Assembly (NCBI GenBank): GCA_016706685.1
Contig: JADJJE010000051.1
Location: 1-64,000, forward strand
DNA from: Sandaracinaceae bacterium
GTDB lineage: Bacteria > Myxococcota_A > Polyangia > Polyangiales > Houyiibacteriaceae
Length of the DNA: 64,000 nt
Direction of reading: 5' to 3'
Under the pieces are notes generated by a model, which worked only from the letters and a program-made list of their open reading frames with translations, did not search any database and was not told the DNA's origin. Position numbers and translations under genes: made by a program. This document shows, in pieces, positions 16,205 through 23,862 of this stretch (positions are counted from its first letter, which is position 1; each line of letters starts with the position of its first letter).

Positions 16205-16971
16205 CGGGCCCAGCCGAGCTGAGCCTGCGGGCCTATCAAGAGACCGCGCTGCGCGTGTTCTTCAGCCGCGAGCCGAGCGCGGACGACCTCGTGGCGCTGG
16301 GCTCGCCCGAGCGCTTCGGCGTGTACCGCAAGATGGTGCGGCACCGCCTCGACAAGGTGGTGCGCGCCGCGCTGCCGCGCACGCTGCAGGAGCTCGGTGA
16401 AGACGAGACGAGTGCGCTGATCACGGCCTTCTTCGACGAGGCCCCGCCGCGCACGCGCTGGTTCCGCGAGGTGCCCGAGCACTTCGGGGCGTTCGCGCTC
16501 GCGCGCTTCGGCGGCAGCAGCCCCGCCCACCTGCGTGAGCTGTGTGAGTTCGAGTTGGCGCGCTGGACGGTGCAGCACCTCGAGTCCGAGCCGGCCACGT
16601 CCGTGGTGGCGCTCGACTTCGCGCTGCCGCCGGTGACCACGCCTGCGCTGCGCCGCCTGCGCGTGCAGCACCGCGTGGATCTGCGCGGCACCCCCCCGCG
16701 CATGGAGCCCGCCAACCTGGCGGTCTATCGGCGCCTCGACGACAAGCCCGCCACCTGGGTGCTCAACGACATCGCCGCCGCGCTACTGGACGCCTTCGTG
16801 GACGGCCAGGGCTCGCTGGCCGAGCGTGTGCAGGCGGTCACCCGCGCGCGCGACGTGGCCATCGACGCCACCTTCCTCGAGCGGCTCTCGGCGCTGCTGG
16901 CCGACTTCCTCGAGCGTGGTGTGCTGCTGGGCTCGGCTCAGCCCGTGCCCACGGGCGAGACGGGGGACTGA
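16201..16971 (+). CDS. DUF2063 partner protein of the MNIO enzyme
   Basis: This 256-residue protein has the DUF2063 N-terminal helical domain (LRAYQETALRVFFSREP, FGVYRKMVRHRLDKVVRAALPRT, AFFDEAPPRTRWFREVPEHF), then a C-terminal half resembling the recognition domain of MbnC/HvfC-type partners (LRRLRVQHRVDLRG, VYRRLDDKPATWVLNDIAAALLDAF). These proteins bind the precursor leader and form a heterodimer with the DUF692 enzyme. The four-base overlap with that enzyme supports the pairing. It is followed 2 bp later by cardiolipin synthase. No membrane segment is seen. The role is inferred from family and context. Confidence 0.88.
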   Translation: MTGPAELSLRAYQETALRVFFSREPSADDLVALGSPERFGVYRKMVRHRLDKVVRAALPRTLQELGEDETSALITAFFDEAPPRTRWFREVPEHFGAFALARFGGSSPAHLRELCEFELARWTVQHLESEPATSVVALDFALPPVTTPALRRLRVQHRVDLRGTPPRMEPANLAVYRRLDDKPATWVLNDIAAALLDAFVDGQGSLAERVQAVTRARDVAIDATFLERLSALLADFLERGVLLGSAQPVPTGETGD

Positions 16972-16973
16972 GC

Positions 16974-18425
16974 GTGTTCAGCCTGGACCTGCCGCCCGGC
17001 ATCGTGGCGGTGCTGACGGCGCTCCAGGTCATGTGGATCATCGCGTCCAGCGTGTACATCCTGCTGGAGCGCCGGTCTCCGCAGGCCACCATCGCGTGGA
17101 TCGCCACGTTCGCGGTGCTGCCGCTGCTGGGGTTCCTGATCTACCTGTTTCTCGGCCCGCGGCGCTTCGACCGGCGCAAGCGGCGGAGGCGGCGCGCCCG
17201 CAAGGTGGTACGCGGCCAGCACGCGGGGCCGGAGCGCTGCGAGCTGCCCGGGCCCGCCGCCGAGCACGCCTCCACCGTGGCGCTGCTCGAGAACGCCGTG
17301 GGCGACGCCGCAGTGCTGCGCTGGGCCGACGTGGACCTCCTGCTCAGCGGCAAGGAGAAGTACGCCGCGCTCGAGGACGCGCTGCGCCATGCCAGCTCGA
17401 AGATCCTGCTGGAGTACTACATCTGGGAGCCGGACCGCACCGGGACACGGGTCCGCGACATCCTAGCGGAGCGGGCCCGCGCCGGCGTGCAGGTGAAGGT
17501 GATCGTGGACGGCCTCGGGTCCAGCGGGGCGGGCAGCAAGTTCTGGGCGCCCGTGCGCGCGGCCGGCGGCGAGGTGCGTCACTTCAACGGTGTGAACTGG
17601 TCCAACTGGCGGCCCACCATGACCAACTTCCGCACGCACCGGAAGATCGCGGTCATCGACGGTCACATCGGCTTCACGGGCGGCATGAACCTCACCGAGC
17701 ACCACACCGAGGAGTTCGCCGGGCCCAGCGCCTGGCGCGACACGCACCTGCGCCTCTCGGGCACCGCGGTGGAGGGCCTGGCGGCAGTGTTCTACGAAGA
17801 CTGGCAGTACGCCGGCGGAGACGCGCCTGCGCTCATGCAGACGCCCACCGTGAAGTCGCCCATCAAGGCCGACTTCCAAGACGTGCCCGTGCAGATCGTG
17901 TCCTCGGGGCCCGACGAGAACGTCAGCGCCATCCACAAGCTTTTCTTCTCGGTCATGACGGGCGCGCGCCGCCGCATCCAGCTGACCACGCCCTACTTCG
18001 TGCCCGACGAGCCCATCATGCAAGCGCTCATCGTGGCGGCCATGCGCGGCGTGCCGGTGGACCTGTTGCTGCCTGCCAGCGGTGACCAGCCCTTCGTGGC
18101 GGCGGCGGCGCGCAGCTACTACCCGGAGCTGCTGGCGGCCGGCGTGCACATCTTCGAGCTCAGCGAGCCCGTGTTGCACTCGAAGACCCTGCTGGTGGAC
18201 GACATCGCCATCATCGGCACCGCCAACATGGACAACCGCAGCTTCCGGCTCAACTTCGAGGTGGTGGCGGTCATGTACGACCAGCGCGTGGCCGCCCAGC
18301 TGGCCGACGCGTTCGCGGCCGACGTGGCCAAGAGCGTGCGCCTCGACGAGGCCACGTTGAACGCCGATCCGCTGCGCAGGCGCTTGCTGGCGGCGGTGGC
18401 GCGGCTGTTCTCGCCGATGTTGTGA
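16974..18425 (+). CDS. Cardiolipin synthase (phospholipase D family)
   Basis: This 483-residue membrane enzyme condenses two phosphatidylglycerols to cardiolipin. Two N-terminal transmembrane helices (IVAVLTALQVMWIIASSVYI and ATIAWIATFAVLPLLGFLIY, residues about 8-60) precede an Arg/Lys-rich cytosolic linker and two HKD motifs, THRKIAVIDG with GGMN (about 222-245) and LHSKTLLVDDIAIIGTANMD (about 400-420). The length is normal for ClsA-type enzymes. GTG 16974 is the start, only 2 bp after the DUF2063 stop, so it belongs to the same transcript. Whether it serves the RiPP system or is a housekeeping passenger is unclear. A strong palindrome follows at 18505. Confidence 0.9.
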   Translation: MFSLDLPPGIVAVLTALQVMWIIASSVYILLERRSPQATIAWIATFAVLPLLGFLIYLFLGPRRFDRRKRRRRRARKVVRGQHAGPERCELPGPAAEHASTVALLENAVGDAAVLRWADVDLLLSGKEKYAALEDALRHASSKILLEYYIWEPDRTGTRVRDILAERARAGVQVKVIVDGLGSSGAGSKFWAPVRAAGGEVRHFNGVNWSNWRPTMTNFRTHRKIAVIDGHIGFTGGMNLTEHHTEEFAGPSAWRDTHLRLSGTAVEGLAAVFYEDWQYAGGDAPALMQTPTVKSPIKADFQDVPVQIVSSGPDENVSAIHKLFFSVMTGARRRIQLTTPYFVPDEPIMQALIVAAMRGVPVDLLLPASGDQPFVAAAARSYYPELLAAGVHIFELSEPVLHSKTLLVDDIAIIGTANMDNRSFRLNFEVVAVMYDQRVAAQLADAFAADVAKSVRLDEATLNADPLRRRLLAAVARLFSPML

Positions 18426-18504
18426 CGTGCCGTCGAGGGGGGCTTCCGACCTCCACACATCTTGCGAGCGGACGGATTCGCCTTGCTGCAAGGCTCTATG
18501 GGCA

Positions 18505-18525
18505 CCCCCGGCTGGAAGCCGGGGG
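18505..18525. repeat. REP-like palindrome, copy 1
   Basis: A perfect 9-bp stem CCCCCGGCT/AGCCGGGGG with a 3-nt loop lies 80 bp after cardiolipin synthase, and a second imperfect hairpin (18554-18572, TTCG in the loop) follows. It resembles the palindrome at 60196-60229 (shared GGCACCCC, GG, GAA, CC, GGGG positions). It may also stop transcription, although no T tract follows. Nothing else was recognised in 18426-18654. Confidence 0.5.
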
Positions 18526-18654
18526 CAGCAGACCAGGCCTGGGCGACCTGAAAGTCCCCCCTTCGGGCGGACTAAATTGTGGGGAAGTTGGGGGCCGGAC
18601 CACCAAGGGTACCCGGACACAGGGGTCGTCGTAGCCTGTAGCCCTTGCGCGCTG

Positions 18655-18673
18655 ACCGTACGGACCGTACGGT
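18655..18673. promoter_or_regulatory. Operator of the toxin-antitoxin operon
   Basis: ACCGTACGGACCGTACGGT is a perfect 19-bp palindrome made of two CCGTACGG palindromes. It ends 9 bp before the antitoxin ATG. Phd/YefM antitoxins bind such sites as dimers and repress their own operon. Confidence 0.7.
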
Positions 18674-18682
18674 TGCGGGGTC

Positions 18683-18931
18683 ATGCCGAAGCCGAAGACC
18701 TACGGAGCCGAGGAAGCGCGCACGCACCTGCCGGAGCTGCTCGAGCGCGCGCATCGCGGCGAGCGCAGCGTCATCACGAAGCGCGGCAAGCCCTACGCGG
18801 AGGTCGTGCCCGTGGGCAGCCACGCGGGGAAGCCCCGGCTCGCGTTCCTGTCGCTGGCCGGATCCGGGAGTGGTCTGTGGGGGAGTTCCTCGCGCGAGAC
18901 CATCAAGCGCTTGCGGGACGAGTGGGAGTGA
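18683..18931 (+). CDS. Phd/YefM-family antitoxin
   Basis: This 82-residue protein has the Phd/YefM DNA-binding N-terminus (TYGAEEARTHLPELLERAHRGERSVITKRGKPYAEVVPV, shortened here; residues 6-44). A flexible C-terminal tail (GSGSGLWGSSSRETIKRLRDEWE) should wrap the toxin. It neutralises the PIN RNase encoded next and represses the operon through the palindrome just upstream. The stop overlaps the toxin start (GTGA), the standard coupling of such pairs. The tail ends in an acidic-aromatic DEWE, typical of VapB-like partners of PIN toxins. The gene appears intact. Confidence 0.85.
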   Translation: MPKPKTYGAEEARTHLPELLERAHRGERSVITKRGKPYAEVVPVGSHAGKPRLAFLSLAGSGSGLWGSSSRETIKRLRDEWE

Positions 18932-19371
18932 CGCTGGCCACACAGGTGCCGGACGGCGCCACGGTGTTGATCGACACCAACCCGATCATCTACCTGCTGG
19001 AGGGCAACCCCCTCGGGGAGCCGTTTCGGTCGATCTTCGAGGCGGTCGATCGCGGGCGGATCGCCGCGATGGTGACGCCCATCACCATCGCGGAGGTGGT
19101 CACAGGGCCTCTGAAAGCAGGCAAAGAGGCGCTGGCAGAGCGATACCGGCGAACGCTCACGCAGAACCCGGGCTGGAGCTTGCGCGCTATCGATGCCGAC
19201 ATTGCGGTGCTGGCGGCCCGACTTCGACTCCGTCATGCGTTGAAGCTCCCCGACGCCATGCAGCTCGCGGCGGCACTGGAAGCGGGCTGCCACGCGCTGG
19301 TCACGCACGACCGCGACTTCGCGAGCGTGACGGACATGCCGATCATCGGCCTGGGGCGGCGACGAGGCTGA
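18928..19371 (+). CDS. PIN-domain toxin (VapC-like ribonuclease)
   Basis: This 147-residue PIN-domain protein carries the four acidic metal ligands: Asp16 in VLIDTNPIIYLLEG, Glu56 in TIAEVVTGP, Asp109 in KLPDAMQLAAAL and Asp128 in VTHDRDFASV. VapC toxins cleave tRNA or rRNA when freed from their antitoxin. GTG 18928 is the start, overlapping the antitoxin stop by four bases. The pairing of a Phd-type antitoxin with a PIN toxin is common. The locus sits beside palindromic repeats. All catalytic residues are retained, so the toxin is probably functional. Confidence 0.88.
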   Translation: MTLATQVPDGATVLIDTNPIIYLLEGNPLGEPFRSIFEAVDRGRIAAMVTPITIAEVVTGPLKAGKEALAERYRRTLTQNPGWSLRAIDADIAVLAARLRLRHALKLPDAMQLAAALEAGCHALVTHDRDFASVTDMPIIGLGRRRG

Positions 19372-19438
19372 AGCAGCGGGCGGCGGGCTGCGCCACTCAG
19401 GGATATGCGTGCCTAGCGTGGTCCGCTATGGTGCTCTC

Positions 19439-20158
19439 ATGCGAGATCGCCGCTGCACCCCTCGCTCGCTGATCGCCTTCGCCATCGTCTGTGCTCTCGC
19501 CTCCGGCTGCGGCAGCAGCGGTGGTGGCTCGCTCGACTCGGGCAGCAGCGCGGATGCACCTCCCATCGTCATCGATGGCGACTTCCCCTGCCGCGCCGAG
19601 GCCGACGGCACGACCACGGCGGTGTTCGTGAACCGCTGCGCGTCGCCGCTCGAGATCCGCGGCAGCGACATCGAAGGCGCCACCGTGGCTCCCGGCGGGC
19701 ACGTGTGCCGCAACCTCGGCACCGCCACGGAGGTGCTGTCGGCCAAGCGCTACTGGGGCTTCATCGGTGAGGACCCCGGCGGTGAGCACCACACGCTGGC
19801 GGAGTTCACGTTCAACACCGACTTCAATGACTTCGACTGGTACAACATCAGTCACGTCGACGCGCACAACCTCCCCATGCAGATCGTCCCGCTGGACCGC
19901 GAGAGCTGCGTGACGCTCACCTGCTCGGACCCGGCGCTGCTCACGGACTGCCCGGCGGTGGGGCGCTACACCGGGGCCGGCGACACGCTGATCTCCTGCG
20001 TGAGCCCCGACCGCGACAACGCCAACAGCCCGGTGGCGCTGTATTTCGAGTCTTGCGACGACGCCTATGCGTGGTCCGGCGACGACCAACACGGCGATGA
20101 CCCGAGTCCCGTGCGCGCCTGCGCCGGCGAGGACTGGGCCATCGTGTTCTGCCCATGA
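19439..20158 (+). CDS. Thaumatin-like secreted lipoprotein
   Basis: This 239-residue protein has a lipoprotein signal (LIAFAIVCALASGC) and a Gly/Ser linker. The body resembles the thaumatin/GH64 fold: TTAVFVNRCASPLEIRG near the N-terminus, then TLAEFTFNTDFNDFDWYNIS and VDAHNLPMQIVP, the thaumatin strand with its acidic cleft residues, and many cysteines. Thaumatin-like proteins bind or cut beta-1,3-glucan. ATG 19439 is chosen because TATGGT (19427-19432) precedes it by six bases, matching the leaderless pattern. Its stop overlaps the start of the TOS1-like gene (ATGA). A role against fungal or oomycete walls is an inference from both partners. Confidence 0.65.
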   Translation: MRDRRCTPRSLIAFAIVCALASGCGSSGGGSLDSGSSADAPPIVIDGDFPCRAEADGTTTAVFVNRCASPLEIRGSDIEGATVAPGGHVCRNLGTATEVLSAKRYWGFIGEDPGGEHHTLAEFTFNTDFNDFDWYNISHVDAHNLPMQIVPLDRESCVTLTCSDPALLTDCPAVGRYTGAGDTLISCVSPDRDNANSPVALYFESCDDAYAWSGDDQHGDDPSPVRACAGEDWAIVFCP

Positions 20159-21405
20159 CCGGCCGCGCTCGCCTCACGCCTCTGCTCCTGTGCGTGCTCC
20201 TGCAGGCACCCGGCTGCGGAGGGCCCGACAGCATGACGCCGCGTGACAGCGGCTCGGCCGTGGACGCCAACTTGCCTCCCGTGGGCGGTGGCCTCGGCGC
20301 CGCCACCTTCACGAACGGCGAGCTCGACGCGCCCTCGCACGGGGGCACCATCACGTTCCAAGACATCGGTGCGGCGGGCTGGTACCCGAGCCGGCGCGAC
20401 CCGGAGGAGGGCGGCTGCAACGCCTTCGAGAGCGACACCTGCTGCCTCGAGCGCCGCGAGGTCACGAGCAACGCGCTCACGCCGTGGGACGAGGACCTGA
20501 TCCTCACGCTGCGCGGTCCACTGCAGATCAAGCAGCTGGCCGTCTATCAGCCCAGCGGCGGAGAAGGCGCATGGTCGCTCGTGTCCGCGTGGGACGCGCG
20601 CAGCCCCGGGAGCGCGGACGGCATCGCGTTCCGTGGCAACGACACCGAGACGGACGGCTTCAGCGGAGCCGTGGGGACCGAGTGCTTGGTGGACGTCTCC
20701 ACCGACCGCGTGTTCCCGTGTGGCGCGGGCAGCAGCCCCTTCTGCCCCGCCTCGGCCGACGTGCGCTACCACGGCTGGTCGGGCTCGAAGCTCTTCGTGC
20801 TGCTCGCGCGCATGCCGCACGCCGGCGAAGTCACCGCGGGGACACCGTGCTCCGACACCACCGACGGCAACTGGTACGACGCGCCGTGGCTCGGCCTGAG
20901 CCTCGGCGAGCTGGTGCGCGCCGGCGCGTTCTCGGGCTGCCAGTGCTACGCGAAGAACCCGGACGAGTGGTGGCTGGGCGACGGCTGCGGGCAGTTCAAC
21001 GTGTTCGAGGTGGTCAACGACAACAACGAGTTCCGCAACCTCGACCTCTTCAGCACCAACTTCTTCGGCTACGCCGGCTACGTGGGCGAGGGCCCGTGCG
21101 GCTCGGCGTGCGACGTCTCGGGGCTCGCCGGAGCGGTGGACCTGATCGACAAGGACACGCACGAGGAGGCCACCGCCGGCGCGCTCGCGTCTCCCAGCGG
21201 CGGCCCGGGCGCGGCCTTCCGGCGCCCCACCGAGGGCTTCCGCTACTTCGTCATCCACCTCGACGTCGCCTCACGCTCGGTGCAGCTCGCCATCGTGCAC
21301 CCCGAAGCGGTTCCGGCTGGCATCGCCCCGCTGCTGCCCAGCCTGCCGGCCAGCGTGCCCGCCAGCACCATCAGCGCGCTGCTCGGGCTGCGCCTTCCAG
21401 AGTGA
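20155..21405 (+). CDS. TOS1-like (DUF2401-type) secreted glycosidase candidate
   Basis: This 416-residue lipoprotein has signal LTPLLLCVLLQAPGC. It shows the layout of fungal TOS1/DUF2403-DUF2401 proteins: an N-terminal jelly-roll-like half with FQDIGAAGWYP, PWDEDLILTLRGPLQIKQLA and AVYQPS, and a C-terminal half with TDGNWYDAPWLGLSLGELV, FSGCQCYAKN, GCGQFNVFEVVNDNNE and FFGYAGYVGEGPCG. The acidic FNVFEV segment is a likely catalytic region. TOS1 relatives act on beta-glucan in yeast cell walls. Cysteine pairs are abundant, as expected of an exported protein. It is translationally coupled to the thaumatin-like gene. The assignment is by remembered family pattern and needs a profile search. Confidence 0.5.
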   Translation: MTGRARLTPLLLCVLLQAPGCGGPDSMTPRDSGSAVDANLPPVGGGLGAATFTNGELDAPSHGGTITFQDIGAAGWYPSRRDPEEGGCNAFESDTCCLERREVTSNALTPWDEDLILTLRGPLQIKQLAVYQPSGGEGAWSLVSAWDARSPGSADGIAFRGNDTETDGFSGAVGTECLVDVSTDRVFPCGAGSSPFCPASADVRYHGWSGSKLFVLLARMPHAGEVTAGTPCSDTTDGNWYDAPWLGLSLGELVRAGAFSGCQCYAKNPDEWWLGDGCGQFNVFEVVNDNNEFRNLDLFSTNFFGYAGYVGEGPCGSACDVSGLAGAVDLIDKDTHEEATAGALASPSGGPGAAFRRPTEGFRYFVIHLDVASRSVQLAIVHPEAVPAGIAPLLPSLPASVPASTISALLGLRLPE

Positions 21406-21472
21406 CCGCCGACGCGCTTCAACGCGCGCGGGCGCCATGGCTTCGCAGGGCCGGACTCGCTAGCATCGAGCG

Positions 21473-22063
21473 ATGGCCACCGAGTTCCAGTTCACGCGAC
21501 GCGGGTTCCTGTGGGTCGCGCTCGGCACGCTCGCCGGGGCGTGCGGCACGCGACGCGAGGGCGCTCCAGCGTCGGACGCCACGGCAGCCACGCAAGACGG
21601 AACCGTGCTGTGTGGGGCCCCGACGGGCGCCGACATCGAGGGGCCCTACTACGTGGCGGGCTCGCTCGAGACCGCCACCCTCGGCCCGGGCGCACTCACC
21701 CTGCGGGGCGCCGTCATGGACGCGCGCTGCCAGCCACTGCCGGGCGCCATGGTGGACGTGTGGCAAGCCGACGAGACAGGCGCGTACGCCAACGACCGCT
21801 ACCGCGCCAAGCAGCGGGCGGGCGCGGACGGGAGCTACCAGTTCCAGACCACCAAGCCGGGGAACTACCTCAATGGGCCGCAGTACCGTCCTGCGCACAT
21901 CCACCTGAAGGCTTCAGCGCCGGGCTTCCGGTCGCTCACCACGCAGCTGTACTTCCCCGACGACCCGTACAACGGCATCGACCCGTGGTTCGAGGCAGCG
22001 CGCCTGGTGTCCATGGAGTCCGGCGCGGCGGCTCGCTTCGACGTGGTGCTCGCGCCCGTCTAG
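21473..22063 (+). CDS. Intradiol ring-cleavage dioxygenase-like protein, Tat-exported
   Basis: This 196-residue protein has a twin-arginine signal (TRRGFLWVALGTLAGAC) also ending in a lipobox-like Cys. The mature part is the intradiol dioxygenase beta-sandwich: IEGPYYVAG (first Tyr region), RGAVMDARCQPLPGAMVDVWQADETGAY, NDRYRAK (second Tyr), and the ligand pair RPAHIHLKAS. These supply the two Tyr and two His that bind Fe(III). Extracellular members act on catechols or lignin-type aromatics, or have unknown substrates. It starts at ATG 21473, six bases after TAGCAT. It is apparently a single-gene transcript, with a hairpin at 22080-22097 behind it. Confidence 0.85.
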   Translation: MATEFQFTRRGFLWVALGTLAGACGTRREGAPASDATAATQDGTVLCGAPTGADIEGPYYVAGSLETATLGPGALTLRGAVMDARCQPLPGAMVDVWQADETGAYANDRYRAKQRAGADGSYQFQTTKPGNYLNGPQYRPAHIHLKASAPGFRSLTTQLYFPDDPYNGIDPWFEAARLVSMESGAAARFDVVLAPV

Positions 22064-22079
22064 CGCTCGCTGCGCCGCG

Positions 22080-22097
22080 CGTAGAGACTCCTCTACG
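22080..22097 (+). terminator. Small hairpin after the dioxygenase gene
   Basis: CGTAGAG-ACTC-CTCTACG forms a 7-bp stem with a tetraloop 17 bp past the stop. It has no T tract, so it is only a weak candidate. Confidence 0.3.
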
Positions 22098-22179
22098 ACG
22101 CTGGGCGGAAGCGCGCTCGTGCGCTGGCGTACATCCGGAGACCTCGGCAGCGACCGGGGCAACCACGGAGTGAACTTCC

Positions 22180-23214
22180 ATGCCTAGAGTTTCAGTGAGC
22201 CCCTCCGCGCGGGCAGCCGCCGCGCGTCTCCCCCAAATCCTGTGCGCCATCGCCATGGTCGCCGCGGCACCTGCCGCCTTCGCTGCAGGCGGCTGCGGCA
22301 GCGGTGGTGGCCGCGCAGAAGAGCCCGAGGCCGGCGCCGGCGTGCGGGGCGCTGTCACCATCGAGAACCGCAGCCAGTTCGACATCTGCTGGATGATGCT
22401 GATGCAGGACGAGGGCAACATCGCGCAGGACGTGGCGCTCAGCCCCGGCGCAAGCGTGGAGGTCAACGTCGTCGACGACACCAACCGGCTGTTCCTGACG
22501 GAGTGCGGCGGCCAGCGCAGCCTGCTGGGCCACCCCATGAACTGGTACGGCACGGCCCAGGGTGAGGCGGAGTACCTGCAGAATCTGCAGCATGACCGCA
22601 TTGTGCTGTACGACCCAGGTCAGGCTCCCGGGAGCGCCACCGATCACCGCGCCGTGGCGCTCAACCCGCGGCCCATCTCGGACTGGATCTTCTGGAGCCC
22701 CACCCCGGACTCCGGCCTCGCGTCGGAACTGCACGCTGCGCTGCTCCAGAAGGCGCGCAGTGAGAGCTGGAGCGAGACCCTCGACTTCTCGCTCCTGCTG
22801 GGCGGCTGGAGCGAGCTCCGCAACCGATACACCGGCATCCTCACGGGCCGCAGCGTGCAGGCCGCTGGCTTTGCGCGCTGGCCCGACGGGCACTGCACCA
22901 TGCAGGCCTTCGGCTACGAGCAGGGCCACGACGGCTCCGACTACGCGGGCCCGCTGCGCGTGGGCGTGAGCACCCAGCTCGACATCCCGTGTGCGGCGCT
23001 CACCTACGCGGCCGGCCTCCCCGGTGCCAGCCCCAACTCGCTCGCGGCCGAGGGCAGCAGCACGGGCGGTGGTGGCGGTGGCGGGACCCCTGGCGGCGGC
23101 TGCAGCAACTCGTGCGCGTCCGCCAACGACGGCGAGTGCGACGACGGCGGGCCCAACTCGCTCTACAGCGTGTGCCAGCTGGGCACGGACTGCGCGGACT
23201 GCGGCGGCCGCTGA
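22180..23214 (+). CDS. Secreted protein with C-terminal Cys-rich domain
   Basis: This 344-residue protein has an N-terminal signal segment (ILCAIAMVAAAPAAFAAGGC), either cut at AFA-A or lipidated at the Cys. A beta-rich domain of unknown family follows (VTIENRSQFDICWMMLMQ, MNWYGTAQGEAEYLQNLQ, GRSVQAAGFARWPDGHCTMQ), then a Gly-rich linker. The C-terminal domain is compact and Cys-rich (CSNSCASANDGECDDGG, then SVCQLGTDCADCG), the kind repeated in many myxobacterial surface proteins. The VENRSxFDICWMM start suggests a thaumatin- or calcium-type sandwich, but no confident match exists. It is single, with GreB 29 bp downstream. Function unknown. Confidence 0.6.
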   Translation: MPRVSVSPSARAAAARLPQILCAIAMVAAAPAAFAAGGCGSGGGRAEEPEAGAGVRGAVTIENRSQFDICWMMLMQDEGNIAQDVALSPGASVEVNVVDDTNRLFLTECGGQRSLLGHPMNWYGTAQGEAEYLQNLQHDRIVLYDPGQAPGSATDHRAVALNPRPISDWIFWSPTPDSGLASELHAALLQKARSESWSETLDFSLLLGGWSELRNRYTGILTGRSVQAAGFARWPDGHCTMQAFGYEQGHDGSDYAGPLRVGVSTQLDIPCAALTYAAGLPGASPNSLAAEGSSTGGGGGGGTPGGGCSNSCASANDGECDDGGPNSLYSVCQLGTDCADCGGR

Positions 23215-23243
23215 GCCCGAGTCGGTGCATACTCCTCGCGACC

Positions 23244-23756
23244 ATGGGACAACGACGACCCAAGCCCGAGGAGCCACGCTCGGGCTACATCACCAGCGAG
23301 GGCTACGCCCGCATGAGCGAGGAGTTCGAGCAGCTCTACCGCGTGGAGCGCCCGAAGGTGGTCAAGGGCGTGGCCGTGGCCGCCGCCGAGGGTGACCGCT
23401 CCGAGAACGCCGAGTACATCTACGGCAAGAAGAAGCTGCGCGAGATCGACCGTCGCCTACGCCACCTGGGCCAGCGCCTCAACGCGGTCACGGTGGTGGA
23501 GCCCAACGAAGACCGCGACGACGGCAAGGTCTACTTCGGCGCCTGGGTGCGCCTCGAGAGCGAGACCGGCGAACAGCTCGTCCTCCGCATCGTGGGCCCC
23601 GACGAGTTCGACGGGAAGCGCGGCTTCATCAGCATGGACTCGCCTGTCGCCAAGGCGATCCTGCGAAGGGAAGAGGGCGATTTGGTGAAGGTGGAACGCC
23701 CCCGCGGCACGACCACTTTCGAGATCGTGGAGGTCAGCTACCGCCCCCTCACGTGA
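23244..23756 (+). CDS. greB: Transcription elongation factor GreB
   Basis: This 170-residue Gre factor rescues backtracked RNA polymerase by stimulating transcript cleavage. The N-terminal coiled coil (GYARMSEEFEQLYRVERPKVVKGVAVAAAEGDRSENAEYIYG, shortened; about 20-60) carries the tip acidic residues in GDRSENAEYIYGKKKLREID, with GreB-type spacing. The C-terminal FKBP-like domain has VYFGAWVRLESETGEQ, RIVGPDEFDG, ISMDSPVAKAIL and GDLVKVERPRG. The start is ATG 23244, chosen because the Gre domain begins shortly after it. It is apparently single; 60 bp beyond its stop lies the tRNA-Phe remnant. Confidence 0.92.
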   Translation: MGQRRPKPEEPRSGYITSEGYARMSEEFEQLYRVERPKVVKGVAVAAAEGDRSENAEYIYGKKKLREIDRRLRHLGQRLNAVTVVEPNEDRDDGKVYFGAWVRLESETGEQLVLRIVGPDEFDGKRGFISMDSPVAKAILRREEGDLVKVERPRGTTTFEIVEVSYRPLT

Positions 23757-23815
23757 ACGTGCTCGTCGGCTACCGACGTCCTCCGTTCATGTTGGGATCG
23801 ATACGGGCGAGGAAT

Positions 23816-23862
23816 GGATTGAAAATCCGCGTGTCCTTGGTTCGACCCCGAGCTTGGGCACC
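23816..23862 (+). pseudogene. 3' half of tRNA-Phe (GAA), possible attachment-site remnant
   Basis: The sequence has the anticodon loop TTGAAAA (anticodon GAA at 23821-23823), the variable loop GTGTC, a T arm CTTGG-TTCGACC-CCGAG and the acceptor end CTTGGGC-ACC. It matches the 3' half of bacterial tRNA-Phe closely. Upstream, where the 5' acceptor (expected GCCCAAG) and D arm should be, there is no match, and the terminal A of CCA is C. It is therefore a 3' fragment, as left when integrative elements use a tRNA 3' end. Confidence 0.7.
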
